A stretch of 64,000 nucleotides of DNA. It comes from Paratrimastix pyriformis (Eukaryota; Preaxostyla; Paratrimastigidae). Position 1 is the first letter of the stretch; each line of letters begins with the position of its first letter. The notes beneath the pieces are model-generated. The model made no database searches. It saw only the letters and a program-made list of their open reading frames with translations, and had not been told where the DNA came from. Made by a program: the position numbers and the translations under genes. Location of the stretch: positions 47,501 through 111,500 of the forward strand of contig JAPMOS010000093.1 in assembly GCA_027972325.1 (NCBI GenBank), in the 5' to 3' direction. Positions 41,701 through 53,633 of the stretch are shown piece by piece.

Positions 41701-42878
41701 AGCGTGAGCCTGTCCCTCGACCTGCCTTACCGGCTGGACATCCACACACCACTCGTCGGTCAGCAGGCCCCGAGGCCCCTCGCCGCGGCCAGTTCGGAGC
41801 CCTTCGCGCTGTCTTCGAGCTCGCTGGTCGTCACGGACCCCACCGCGGGCAGCAATTGGACCACCTGCCACCGGACTTATGTCACATGGACCGTCGAAGG
41901 TCGGGCTCCCGGGAGACAGTTTTTGGTCGACTTCACCATGGGGGGAGGTACAGCACTCGATATCGATGCATGCTGCTCGGCACAGCCCAGACACCCCAGA
42001 CATAGGCTCGGGCACACACCGACGGAGCTAACAACAGGCACACTCACCAAAACACACACCCCGCCCACCCACCCCCGCAGGCCACGGCATCCAGACTGTT
42101 CGCGCGGACCTGTACCTGGAGGCGACCTTAGTCCTGCCCCTGGGGACCTTCCCGGCCGCCCAGGGGACCACGGGCGTGGACCTGCCTGCGAGCCTCCTGC
42201 CCGGGGGCGGATACTCCGTCCACCTGACCGCCGTTGAGATGCCTGCGGTCGCGACACGGAGCCCGCCGTTCCGCATTGCCGATGGTCCGCCCCTTGCCGC
42301 ACGCCCTGTCCGCCCCTGCTCCAGTCAGCTTCCATGAGGCTCGTCCCGCTGACGGCAGGCCTATCTTTCTGCCCCCCACCGCCCAGCACCTCAACCATCA
42401 CACCGCCCTTGCGCCATCACACCACGCTTTCCTCTCATCACTTGTCCCCACTTCCTCACCCACCGCCATCCCCTCTCCACCTCGCATCAGCTCACACCAA
42501 CACACCAACTCACACTCCACCTTGCCTGTCCCATTCATCATCCACGCTACCACACGCACGCCGCTCATTCTTCTGCCTTTAGGCTGTGGCCTCCCCGCTG
42601 CCACCGTCGCCCTGATCGCCGTGGGGTCGAGCCTGCTCGTTGTTCTGCTGCTGCTGCTCGTCGTCTGCTGCTGGTGCGTGCGCCGGGGCCGCCGCTTGGC
42701 CCGCATCGGGCTGTTCCCCCGGCCGAGCCACGTCGTCGCCGACATCAACACCAATGACCCGCTGGAACGCGCAGCCCTCCTCCAGGGGGCTGCCGTATCC
42801 CCCTCCCCCTCGTTCCCTGTCTATATCCTCCCCCAGTCGCAGTCGCAGGGGACTGAGCGACCTGCGGTGGCACTCTGA
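35732..42878 (+). CDS. Surface protein copy B: LamG plus 13 Kre9/KNH-like domains, 1613 aa, 15 exons
   Basis: Exons 35732..35746, 35815..36575, 36652..36875, 37030..37146, 37216..37677, 38142..38438, 38707..38979, 39161..39460, 39571..39846, 39945..40256, 40343..40618, 40742..41469, 41647..41947, 42081..42284, 42583..42878; 4842 nt, every phase closes. Order: signal peptide (LLFLVAFCSVICSATGES), Kre9/KNH-type Ig-like domain (about 40-135), LamG/concanavalin-like domain (about 136-333; AYYPFDGSAVDVVNHNDGT, FDELYLFGKALNQSE), then about twelve more Kre9-like domains (IRLAQPAPGSELLLS, RIAWATQGTVPTVNITL), a membrane span near 1518-1545 and a 68-residue tail. Exons 6-11 each encode one domain and are phase 1 at both ends, which allows in-frame domain duplication. 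Expected to be a type I cell-surface protein; adhesion or glycan binding is inference. Intron 37678..38141 carries a U2 snRNA gene. Confidence 0.93.
37723..37755 (+). promoter_or_regulatory. Candidate proximal sequence element of U2 copy 1
   Basis: GTCCCATAAGCATTTGCC plus the following GC-rich bases starts 62 nt upstream of the U2 start. The same block starts 62 nt upstream of U2 copy 2, although the DNA further upstream differs between the two introns. Position and conservation fit an snRNA PSE-like element; function is inferred. Confidence 0.6.
37785..37975 (+). ncRNA. U2 snRNA, copy 1, inside intron 5 of copy B
   Basis: About 191 nt. The 5' end ATACCTTCTCGGCCTACGTG then GCTAAGATCAAGTGTAGTAT matches the universal U2 5' stem-loop and branch-point-recognition region (human: CTTCTCGGCCTTTTGGCTAA). 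Stem-loop IIb is GGGGGCCATGTGCCCCC. An Sm-like site AATATTTGG follows, then stem-loops III (GCGCCATCTGGC) and IV (CCTCGGCACTGCACTGCC). It lies in the host gene's sense. The 3' end is set at the point where copies 1 and 2 stop matching. Confidence 0.95.
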
Positions 42879-43108
42879 GCTCCGAAGTTGCCTGCTTGTT
42901 CTTGTTTGTTTTCCTTTTGCCAGTCATCGAAACGACTAGTGGGAGTCAGATTTATAATTTCGAAGTTCATTTTGTTTATCTCCTCTTCCGAACCGAGCTC
43001 TCTCTTCTGATTGGTTTTCTTCTCCATTTTGAGGAATAACTTCTCCAAAAATTTAGCATCGGGGTATAGGCGCTTTTGGGCAGTTTTGTGCGTGTTCGGA
43101 AATCTCTG

Positions 43109-46100
43109 ATGGACGGAAAGATGCGCTGCCATATTCAAGACGCTGCAGAAACGGGGAAAGTCCGTCAAAGCGTCGCCCCACGGCAAGTCAGATCATCCGG
43201 CGACTCACCGCTGCAGCACCACACGCGTCGTTCTCTGGGGGTTTCGTCCGCTTTCAGTGGGTTTCTGGTTTTGGTTGTGTTTTGTGTGGTGAGTTGCTCC
43301 TCCGCAACTGGCGAATCTGTGACTGTGCTCGCGCCCCGCGGGACATCGAATGTCGTGGTGGGCACAACGATCGATATCGCCTGGGAAAGCACCGGAACCC
43401 AGACGCAACAAGCTGATGTCTCAATCCAGTTGCTCCGTGATGGGGTTCCGTTTCTGCAAATTATCGACAGCACCCCAAATGACGCTCTTTTTGCCTGGGA
43501 TGTTCCGCAATTCATCGAAGACGGAGCAACATATCAGATCCAAATTATGTCGCTTTCCCCCGCAGCTGCCAAAGGGATATCCGTCTTTCTTCACATCACC
43601 TCCATCATGGCATACTACCCGTTCGATGGCTCGGCGGTTGACGTTCTCAACCACAACGACGGTACTGCGACCAGCACTACCTATGTGGCGGGTGTCCGAG
43701 GGGAGGCCATTCTCTTCACGGGTTCGTCAGATTCGGGGGTTGTCGTCCCGGATTCGGTCCAGCTCACCCCCACCTCGGCCATCACCATCGCCCTGTGGTT
43801 CAACGAACAGGCGACGCCCTCCGGGTCGGTGATGTCCAAGCGCAATTCGGCGGATGACAAAGTGTTCTCCCTCGGGCTGGGGGACTCTGGGTGGGCACAA
43901 TCATACTTCGTTATCTCCATCCTCGACGTCGCCGGCCGGAGCGACAAAGCCGCCTGGGACGACGTCGACAGAATCTCCAAGAATATTTGGTCTGTGGCTA
44001 TCGATATTGCTCGGCCTGCACATACTCGATCTTCACACTCTGTCTCAACCACCAAAGGTACCACTTGGCAGTCACCGTGGACCTCGCCAAGGGCGTGTCA
44101 TTCGGGTTCTTGAATGGGAAGCCCATCGGGAGCAGGACCTTGCAGCTGGCTCCGACATTCTGGCACCGCACCGCCAAGCTGTACTTGGGTGGCGCGAATT
44201 ATGGCGGTGCCTTTGATGAGCTCTATCTCTTTGGGAAGGCCCTCAACCAGAGCGAAATCCAGGGCTTGATCCGGAACGTATGTCTGTCTCACCCTCTGCG
44301 CACGAAGCGCACCTCCCGCCACTACCACTTCCCCTTCACCAAACTCTTCGCCATTTCGATCTTCACGACTCGTCGTGATTCTGCAGATGCGGTCGATGTC
44401 ACCTCACCCCTGGGGGGCGAGATCTGGGAGCAGGGAACCACCAAGCAGATCAGGTGGACGTGGAGCGGCGCCATCACGCACGTCGCCATCGACCTGTACA
44501 AAGGTTCGTCCAATATGTTTTCCTTGCCCAAATCCTCCTTTCCCACCCATCCGACAATCCACCCACCAGGCGGCACCCTTCTTCAAAAATTGGCCGACTC
44601 GGTCCCGAACCAGGGCTTTTGGTCCTGGAGCCTGCCCACTGATCTGCTGCCCCAGTCCACCTACCAAATTGCCGTCACCACCCAGCGGCCCTTCGCGGGG
44701 GTCACCACCCTCTCCGGCTCGTTCCAGCTTGTGTCAGTCGGCACTCGGACGCTGCGCCTGCTCAGCCCCACGGGCGGCGCCACCGTCTGGCACCAACAGA
44801 CCCTGGTCATTCAGTGGGTCACCACGGGCGCCATCGACACGGTGTCGATCGAGCTCTGGAAGGCGGGCGCGAAGGTCCGGTCCCTGACCACTTCGACCGA
44901 CGGGCCAGCGGGCCAGTGGACGTGGCTTGTGGCGAACGATGTCGTGGCAGGAGCCGACTACCAGGTGCGGGTCGCCTGGCCGGGCGACGACCAGGCGGTC
45001 TTCGCGATGAGCCAACAATTTGTCGTGGCCGGTCTGCCCCGCTCCCCATCATCATCATGGCCGGGAGGATGTTCCGATACTGAAAAGTGATTCCTTTTTT
45101 TTTTTAGCGCGTCCCATAAACATTTGTCTGGCCGCCCGCCTTGAAGGGGGCAAATCCCGCCCTCGCAAATTCATACCTTCTCGGCCTACGTGGCTAAGAT
45201 CAAGTGTAGTATCTGTTCTATTCAGCTTAATAACTGAATTGGGGGCCATGTGCCCCCATCGTTATTAATCCAATATTTGGCACGGGCACGCAGCGCCATC
45301 TGGCTTGCCAGAGCTGCGGGCACGGGTCGCCTCGGCACTGCACTGCCGCCGAGCGTGGCCCACCATTATCTTTTTCTTGGGACCTCAGACAACCTGGAGG
45401 GCGTGCGCCGTCACATAAACTCCTAACTCGGCAAGCCCACACAGACGTGCGGTCTTTTGGACCATGAGCTTGGCGTACGGCTGCTCGCACATTGAAAAAA
45501 AGTGGGCATGGTGACGCTCTCCGAATTCCCCCCAAAGGCAATTTCGTTAAACCTTCTAGATTTTTTACAAAAAATTTACCAATGTCCCCCCCGCATCCCC
45601 ATCATCATGCCGATTCTCGCCGCGCAGTCCCCACCATCCGGCTGTCTCAGCCCGCCCCTGGCTCGGAGTTGCTCCTCTCGCTCCCCTGTCGGATCGCCTG
45701 GGCAACCCAGGGCACTGTCCACACCGTCAGCATCACCCTGAGGCAGGCCGACGGGCAGTGGACGGCCCCTCTCGCCACGCGGACCCCCAACCTGGGCACG
45801 TGGAACTGGACCCTCGACCCCAGCTGGGCCTGGCCCACCCTGCCCGGGTGGTATATAATGGTGGTCGCCGCGGCCGACGATGACACCGTCTGCGACCAGA
45901 GCGGCCCCCTGCACATCGCCTCGGGTCCGTTGTTGATCGACCCCCTTTCGCTTTTTTTTTCCGACCTCGACACTCACGCGCCTCATCGGTCGCTCACTCT
46001 CGGCCCCCTTCACCATCCCCTTCAACCATCCACCTGCCCGACTTCATTCTGCATTACCGCATCGACCATGAATCGACCCCACGCCATCTTGTGCTGGCGA

Positions 46101-49100
46101 CCAGAGCGATGGATGTTGTGCGAGCACGGAGGAGCGCCCCACTTACCCTCTCCTCACCCCGTCATCCCCTCCAGCCGTCATCACCCCGCCCGTCCTCGCA
46201 TCGACCACCGTCTGGCGCACCGCCACCGTTGGAATGTCCTGGTCCTGGTCGGGCTACATTCCCGCGACCCGCCTGCTTCTCCTGCCCCCCGTTGGCGAGC
46301 CGATCCTCCTGGCCGTGGTGGCCACCCGGGCAAGCTTCATCTGGCAGGTGGGCCCTGCCGTGCCCCCGGGCACTGGCTATCGGATCCTGGCCGAGTCTGA
46401 CAAGGATCCCACCGTCAACGCCACCAGCCAGCCGTTCGAGATCCAAAGTCCGTGATGGTGGTTTCCCCCCTCGCACTTCGCCGGAATACAGCCGACGCAA
46501 TCCAACTCATCCCGTTTCCGCCCCCTGCCAACCTCTTTCCACCACCATCCCCCTGCGCAGTTCCTTCGATTGAGGTGACCCGCCCGCGTGCCGACTCGTC
46601 CTTCCTGCTCACGACGGACTGCACAGTCATGTGGACCACCACCGGGGTGATCTCCGCATTCAACCTGTCCCTCTGGGATGCCGACGGGACATTCATTACT
46701 GCGCTGGTGGACCAGCTGGCCACCAGTCGAGGCTGGTGGACATGGAAACTGTCCTCGCAGCTGGCCCCCGGGCAGTATCGGGTCCGGGTCCAATCAGCAC
46801 TGGATGCCGCCGCGAGCGGACTGTCCCCCGTGTTCACAGTGCAAAGCGGTCCGTCGCGGTTTTGGCACTGCCACCACAACCATCACATCCACCATCACAT
46901 CCACCACATCCACCACATCCACCACATCCACCACCCCCACGCACATATCGACGCACACGCAGAGAGACGCACGCACCTCTCCCATCTCTCCACATTCGAC
47001 ATTCGCTCGTTCACCACGGGCCCCGCATTCCACTACTGTTCTCGTCTCGGCAGCTCGCATCAGCTTTCTGACTGTCACCGACAACCCCTGCTGGCGCGGG
47101 GCCTCCACAACGATCGCCTGGTCGTCCGACGGCTGGATGCCCACGGTCAGGGTGACCCTCTACCCGCCTGGTGCCTCCCCCATCCTCATGTTCGAGGGCC
47201 ACAACGGCGGCGGGCTCTGGTGGCACGTTCCCCTTGACCTGCCGGCCCAGGGGGGATACACCCTGAAAGTGGAGTCCCTGGTGGATCCCACCGTGAATGC
47301 AACCAGCGGCCCGTTCGGCATCAGTGGTCCGTCCCCCCGGCGCGCAGCGGGAGTTGGAAGAGAATGGATTCGAGTGGTGGGGCCGGGGGTTGAATGCTGT
47401 CTGTGAGCACGACGAAACAGTCGGCGCTGCTTCTTTGATCAACGCTGTGTTTTCCTGCCTTCTTCCAGTCCCGTCCATCCAGGTCACGACTCCCCGCGCG
47501 GGCGACGAGATTCTGATGGGCGCCACGCCTGTCCCCATCGGCTGGACCATCCCCAACAAAGCCGCTGTCGAGTCCATGAACATCTCCCTCTGGGGCGCCG
47601 ACAACGTGACCCGCGTGGCCAACCTGACCACGTGGCTGGACAACAACCGAAAAGCCGACAATTCCTGGTCGTGGAACATCGCTGGTTGGCATACCCCCGG
47701 GCGGTATTTCGTCCAGGTGGCGTCGGCCATCGACGGCGATGTCGCGGGGCGTAGTGGGGTGTTCGCCATCCGGTCGGGTCTGTTGTTGCCTGCATGCACC
47801 CACTCACCAACCACGCTCATCATCATCGTTCGGTGGTCACCCCCACAACAACAACAACAACAGGGCACCTGTACCCCCCGAGCGGCCTTGACGACTCGAT
47901 CCTGCGCGGGACCCCGATCACCATCCGCTGGAACTGGGCCGGCTCCGTGCCCACCGTGCGGCTGCTGCTGCAGGCCCCGTGGGCCCCGGCCCCGATCGCC
48001 ATCGCGCCCGACATGCAGAATGTGGGCCGCTACCAGTGGGACGTGGGCATGGACCTGACCCCGGGCAGCAACTACCGGCTGACGGTCCTCTCGTGCAGCG
48101 ACCCAACCGTCAGCGCCGCCAGTGACCCGTTCGCGATCGATGGTCTGCCCGGGCCACCCACCCATCATCTGTCGTCGCAGACATCCCACAACCATCATGC
48201 CCATTGATCTCGATCTCTGCAAACGCTCATTCTGCTGCTGCTGTCACCCCCCATCCTCATCCCCCAGCCCCCTCGATCGCGGTCGCCGCTGCCCCGAGCC
48301 TCCTGATTGTGGGCCAGCCGCTGACCGTGACCTGGTCGATGACCCGGGGCCCCATCCCGCGTGCCGTCACCCTGGACCTGATCCTGCGCGGAGCCCCCGT
48401 CTGGTCGCTGGCCGGCCCCAGCACCCTGGGCGCCCCGGGCCGGTGGGACGGCTCGGTGCCGGGCTACCTGGCCGGCTCGGCCGAGTATGCGGTGCGGGTG
48501 ACCGGGGTGGATGACCCGCTGGTGACGGCCACCTCGCAGCCCATCGAGATCCTCACGGGGCAGGTCGCCCTGACCGAGCCCGGCACCCAGGCTGTCTGGT
48601 TCGCCAACAGCACCCAGCACCTGGCCTGGACCGCCCAGGGCAACGTGACCACCGTCACCCTGCGGCTGGTGCTGCCCGGCCAGCACCCGGCCGTCAGCCT
48701 GCCCATCGCCAGCGGGGTCTCGGCGGCCCTCGGCCAGTGGGACTGGGCGCCCGTGCCCCTGGTGCCCATCACGGACCCCGCCTCGAGCACCCCCGCCTTC
48801 GGCGCCTCCGCCCGGGTGGAGATCACCTCCGATCGCGACCCCCTCGTGTCCGGCCAGAGTGAGCTGTTTGCATACCGGCTGCCCACCCTGACGTTCACGG
48901 CCCCAACGGGTGCCGACGTGTGGGTGGTGGGCCGGCCGCATCAAATCAAGTGGACGACCGTGGGGCCGATCCCCTGGATCATGGTCGACCTGTACGCCGG
49001 CGGAACTTGGGTCCAGGTCGGCGCCGTCACTTCCACCGCCACCGTCACCTCCACCACCCAACATGACACCACGCTCACCGCACACTGCAACGGCACTCTC

Positions 49101-49957
49101 CGCACACCGCGCGATCCCCTCTCAGAGCCTCACCGGCGACCAGGCCGTGGCGAACGAGGGCTCCCTCTGGTGGCCGCCCAGCGTGAGTCTGTCCCTCGAC
49201 CTGCCCTACCGGCTGGACATCCGCACGCCCTTCGTCGGCCAGCAGGCCCCGAGGCCCCTCGCCGCGGCCAGTTCGGAGCCCTTCGCGCTGTCCTCGGGCT
49301 CGCTGGTCGTCACGGACCCCATGGCGGGCAGCAATTGGACCACCTGCCACCCGGCTTACGTCACGTGGACCGTCGAAGGTCGGGCTCCCGGGAGACAGTT
49401 TTTGGTCGACTTCACCATGGGGGGAGGTACAGCACTCGATATCGATGCATGCTGCTCGGCACAGCCCAGACACCCCAGACATAGGCTCGGGCACACACCG
49501 ACGGAGCTAACAACAGGCACACTCACCAAAACACACACCCCGCCCACCCACCCCCGCAGGCCACGGCATCCAGACTGTTCGCGCGGACCTGTACCTGGAG
49601 GCGACCTTAGTCCTGCCCCTGGGGACCTTCCCGGCCGCCCAGGGGACCACCGGCGTGGAGCTGCCTGGGAGCCTCCTGCCGCCCGGGGGCGGATACTCCG
49701 TCCACCTGACCGCCGTTGAGGTGTCGGGCGTCTCGACACGGAGCCCGCCGTTCCGAATTGCCGACGGTCTGCCCCTTGCTACCATACCATGCTACCTGTG
49801 TTGCTGGACGTCGAGTCGCGGCGAGCTCTATGCAGCCATGGCGCGCCATTTTGCATCATCCCACAGGTCACCTCGCACCTCCACGCACCACCTGACGCAG
49901 TTTGCTCCTCGCTTCGGTGACTCACGATCACCCGTTCTCACCGTCCTTCCAAAATTC

Positions 49958-49993
<36 letters not shown>

Positions 49994-50258
49994 AGGTTGT
50001 GGCCTTCCCGCTGCCACCATCGCCCTGATCGCCGTGGGGTCGACTCTGCTCGTCATTCTGCTGCTGCTGTTCGCCATCTGCTGTTGCTGCGTCCGCTGGG
50101 GTCGCCGCTTGGCCCGGGTCGGGATGGGACCCCGGCCGAGCCACTTCGCGGTCAACAACGACAACGACGCCCAGGAACGAGCGGCCCTGCTCCAGGGGGC
50201 CGTGCCCCCCTTGCCCCCTGCCTACATCCCCCAGCCGCAAGGGAACGGGGGACTCTGA
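43109..50258 (+). CDS. Surface protein copy C: LamG plus 13 Kre9/KNH-like domains, 1621 aa, 15 exons
   Basis: Exons 43109..43159, 43217..43989, 44058..44281, 44387..44503, 44570..45031, 45628..45924, 46175..46447, 46561..46848, 47054..47326, 47469..47777, 47864..48142, 48268..49016, 49126..49426, 49560..49766, 49996..50258; 4866 nt with all phases closing. Layout as copy B; exon length differences are all multiples of three. The signal peptide core is FLVLVVFCVVSCSSATGES. The membrane span is GLPAATIALIAVGSTLLVIL and following, with a Cys cluster (CCCC) at the inner face and a tail ending GNGGL. A second in-frame ATG at 43121 could be the start. Intron 45032..45627 carries U2 copy 2. Intron 14 ends in an approximately 33-nt C homopolymer before CAG. 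Closest relative is copy A. Confidence 0.93.
45111..45143 (+). promoter_or_regulatory. Candidate proximal sequence element of U2 copy 2
   Basis: GTCCCATAAACATTTGTC and following bases, 62 nt upstream of the U2 start, match copy 1 at 37723-37755. Confidence 0.6.
45173..45363 (+). ncRNA. U2 snRNA, copy 2, inside intron 5 of copy C
   Basis: About 191 nt and, as far as I can compare by eye, identical to copy 1 over the mature region, while the surrounding intron sequence differs. It has the same 5' stem, branch-point-recognition sequence, Sm-like site and terminal stem-loops. It is sense to the host gene. Confidence 0.95.
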
Positions 50259-50613
50259 GGGAGAGGGCGAGGGAGTGTTTCATTTTTGTGCTTGTCTCTG
50301 TGAATTCCACCTCCTCTTTCCAGACGTTTGAGAAATAACTTCGACATAAATCTCGGACAGGCTTGGGTGCGTGGAGCCGGCTTTCTCTTGAAGCAGTGAT
50401 CGGCTCAATGGAAAAAAGTGGGGGGATAGGGGGAACCAGACTTACCAGTGTGGAAGCCGGAAAGTGAGGAAAAGCAACAAGAACGAAGGACCGCCGATCA
50501 GACGGTCTAAGTTCGGGATGTTTATGATCGTGACATGGTTGGTTGTGGGGGTCCGGCATGCGCCGGCCGATAGAAAGAGGAAGAGGATCGCGCAAGCAAC
50601 ACTTGTTGTTCTT

Positions 50614-51189
50614 TTAGCAGAAGACGCACTTGAAAATCTGGTTGGAAATAGCCCAGCTGGGGCCGGCCTGGACAAAGTGGAACACTTCAGAGAAGGTGAT
50701 AGGGTTGGTCTGGCCCTCGAGAGCAAGACGACCCAGCACAGTCACGAGAAGGCCGGAGGGAGTCGGCTGGGCATCGAAAGAGAGGTTGGGGGTATCACGC
50801 TGAACAGTGGGGGCCTCCTACGAAAAGGGAAGTGTGATATCGCAGAAAAGGAGACCGATAGCGATAACCATTCCAAAAAGAACGGAAACACGGAGAAGAA
50901 TGAATGAAAAAGAAATTCAAGAAAATCCAGACATCAAGCTTTGCGCGAATCTGGGCAGCACCAACGCAGCGAGTGCCCTCATAATCAAGAAGAGCATCAG
51001 GTTTCTGTAAGAGAATGATGATGGTGGAGGGGAGAATTGCGCGTGACAGACGTAGAGACCAGCGAGACCAGCACCACGAGGGTGAGGGGGAGTGGGCTGC
51101 CCGGGGGCAGGGACAGGAGCGGGCTGGTCGTAAATGGAGTAATAGTACTGGACGAGCTGCTTGCCAATATCGAGATGAGAGGTGGCCAT
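50614..51189 (-). CDS. NTF2: Nuclear transport factor 2 (NTF2), 137 aa, three exons
   Basis: Exons 51052..51189, 50933..51004 and 50614..50817, all phase 0, donors GTCTGT and GTCTGG. MATSHLDIGKQLVQYYYSIY, then LAGLYKPDALLDYEGTRCVG, AAQIRAKLD, SFDAQPTPSGLLVTVLGRLA, FSEVFHFVQAGPSWAISNQI-FKC: the NTF2 fold from start to end. NTF2 imports RanGDP into the nucleus; human and yeast forms are about 125-127 aa. The extra length is a Pro/Gly-rich insert (PAPVPAPGQPTPPHPRG) replacing the loop after the first helix, where the family usually has a short DxxR segment. It is divergent from the USP gene (155 bp apart) and convergent with copy C. Confidence 0.93.
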
Positions 51190-51344
51190 ACTATGAGAAC
51201 AGGGCAAATGGACGGTTTTGGGGGTCCCGGTGAGTCGCAGGAAGAGAAGAGCACAGACGTAAGTTTTCGAAAAGGGCTCTGCGGGTTTCGCCGAGGTCAG
51301 ACCGGCTCTTGGAAGGTTTTCGGTGGTCGTTCCCAAAAATCCGA
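51190..51344. promoter_or_regulatory. Short divergent promoter region, NTF2 / USP
   Basis: Only 155 bp separate the two start codons, so both promoters must lie here or in the transcribed regions. I see no clear TATA box. Confidence 0.5.
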
Positions 51345-53199
51345 ATGCTTGCCACCGAGCCTGTCAAAAGGCTCATTTTCCACAAGGCCACACGTCCCGA
51401 TGTGATGAATGTCGTCCCCACCCCAAGCCCCACAAACTCCGAATCTCACTCGAAGAGGCCCCCTGTCCCCCCGCCGGAACTTGTCCGTGCGAACTCCTTC
51501 ACGCACGCGCCCCTGATCCTCTATCCCCCCGAACGTCTCGCCCCGTTTTTGGGGAACTCTGAGATCCGGACGGTTGGGGCTGGCCTGAACAACCTCGGAA
51601 ATACATGCTTCCTGAACTCCGTCCTCCAATGCCTCATGCACACGACCCCCTTTGTTGCATTCTTGCGGTCTCACGAACACTCGCGTTCCTGCAACGCCCT
51701 GGGGTTCTGTCTGCTCTGCGCCCTCGAGAAGTTGGCCGATGAGACCTTCGACCCGGCTCGGGGCAAGAAGCCGCTCTCCCCCAAGGCCATCGTGAGCAAC
51801 CTCAAGAGTCTGTGTCCTGCCACACACCTGTTTCACTGTATGGCGGCGCACCCCCATGAACAGACATCAGCGCCCGGCTGCACTGGGGGCGCCAGGAAGA
51901 CGCACACGAGTTTCTGCACGCCATCTTTGAGACCGTCCAGAAGCGGCTCCTGCCCAAGACCAAGTCTGTGCCACCCCGCATCCTCCTCCTCCTCCTCTCC
52001 ATTCCCCCCACTCACACACACACACACACACGTTACTTCGTTCCTTCTTTACACGACACACACACACACACAGCACAATCCTGATTATGTTCCACGACCG
52101 GGGTTATGTATCCACTGGCAAAAAGCTCTGCCCCCCCCCCCCCCCCACACACACACACGCACACACACGCACACCAAGACCCATCATATTCCGCGGGCCG
52201 GGGTGATATGTGTGTCCACAGGCAAAAGCTCAGCCCCCGCATCGAGGCCACCACCCTGCTGCACCAGCTCTTCGGCGGTCATCTCCAGAGCCAGGTCTGC
52301 ATCACCCCGTCCCTGCCCACCGTCCCTGCCCACCGTCCCTCCCTGCCCACACGATGCTCATCTTCATCTGCCATCGCGTGTGGGCTGCCACGGGGCGCAG
52401 GTTCGGTGTCCCTCGTGCGGCCACGAGTCCAACACGTTCGACCCGTTTTGGGACCTGTCCCTCGATGTGGTCCGCTTCCCCCCCGTCCCCATCCGTCCCT
52501 CCCACCGCCCCAGCAATCGTATCGCCCAAGCCATCACACAGACACGCACACCATTTTCGGTCACACCCCGCCCACCGGCGGTGCCCCAGCAATCGTATCG
52601 CCAAAGTTCGTCACACAGACACGCACACCATTGATGATCACACCCCGCCCACCGGCCCCAGCAATCGTCCAGGTCCATCACGGACGCCCTGCAGCGCTCC
52701 ACGGCGCCCGCTGGTACACAAGACAACAACAAATTCTCATCGCCCGTCTTCACGCCATCATTCTCCACCCCCACACCCCATCACACCCACCGCCCCAGCA
52801 ATCGTCCAAGTCCATCACGGGCGCGCTGCAGCACTTCACGGCGCCTGAGATCCTGAACAACAACCAATTTCTCATCACCCCGTCTTCACGCCATCATTCT
52901 CATCACCCCCCACCACACCTCACACCACCAGCAATCGTCCAAGTCGATCACGGGTGCGCTGCAGCACTTCACGGCCCCTGAGATCCTGGACACGGACAAC
53001 AAGTACAAGTGCGAGAACTGCAAGAAGGCCATCTGCGCCCGCAAGCAGCTGACCATCCGCGAGTGCCCCAACCTGCTGCTGCTCCACCTCAAGCGGTTCT
53101 CGTCGGGCCTCTTCGGGGGCGCCAAGCAGGTCCGCGCGATCATCGTCGTCACCACCACCACCAGCAGCAGCAGCAGCAACAACAACATCATCATCATCC

Positions 53200-53271
<72 letters not shown>

Positions 53272-53281
53272 ATCATCATCC

Positions 53282-53372
<91 letters not shown>

Positions 53373-53390
53373 GTCACCAGCAGCAGCAGC

Positions 53391-53442
<52 letters not shown>

Positions 53443-53452
53443 TCAGCATCAG

Positions 53453-53498
<46 letters not shown>

Positions 53499-53598
53499 GT
53501 CGTCGTCGTCGTCACCAGCAACAAGAACAACATCATCATCATCATCCAGTCATCATCATCCAATCATCATCATCCCGATCATCATCCAATCATCATCC

Positions 53599-53633
<35 letters not shown>

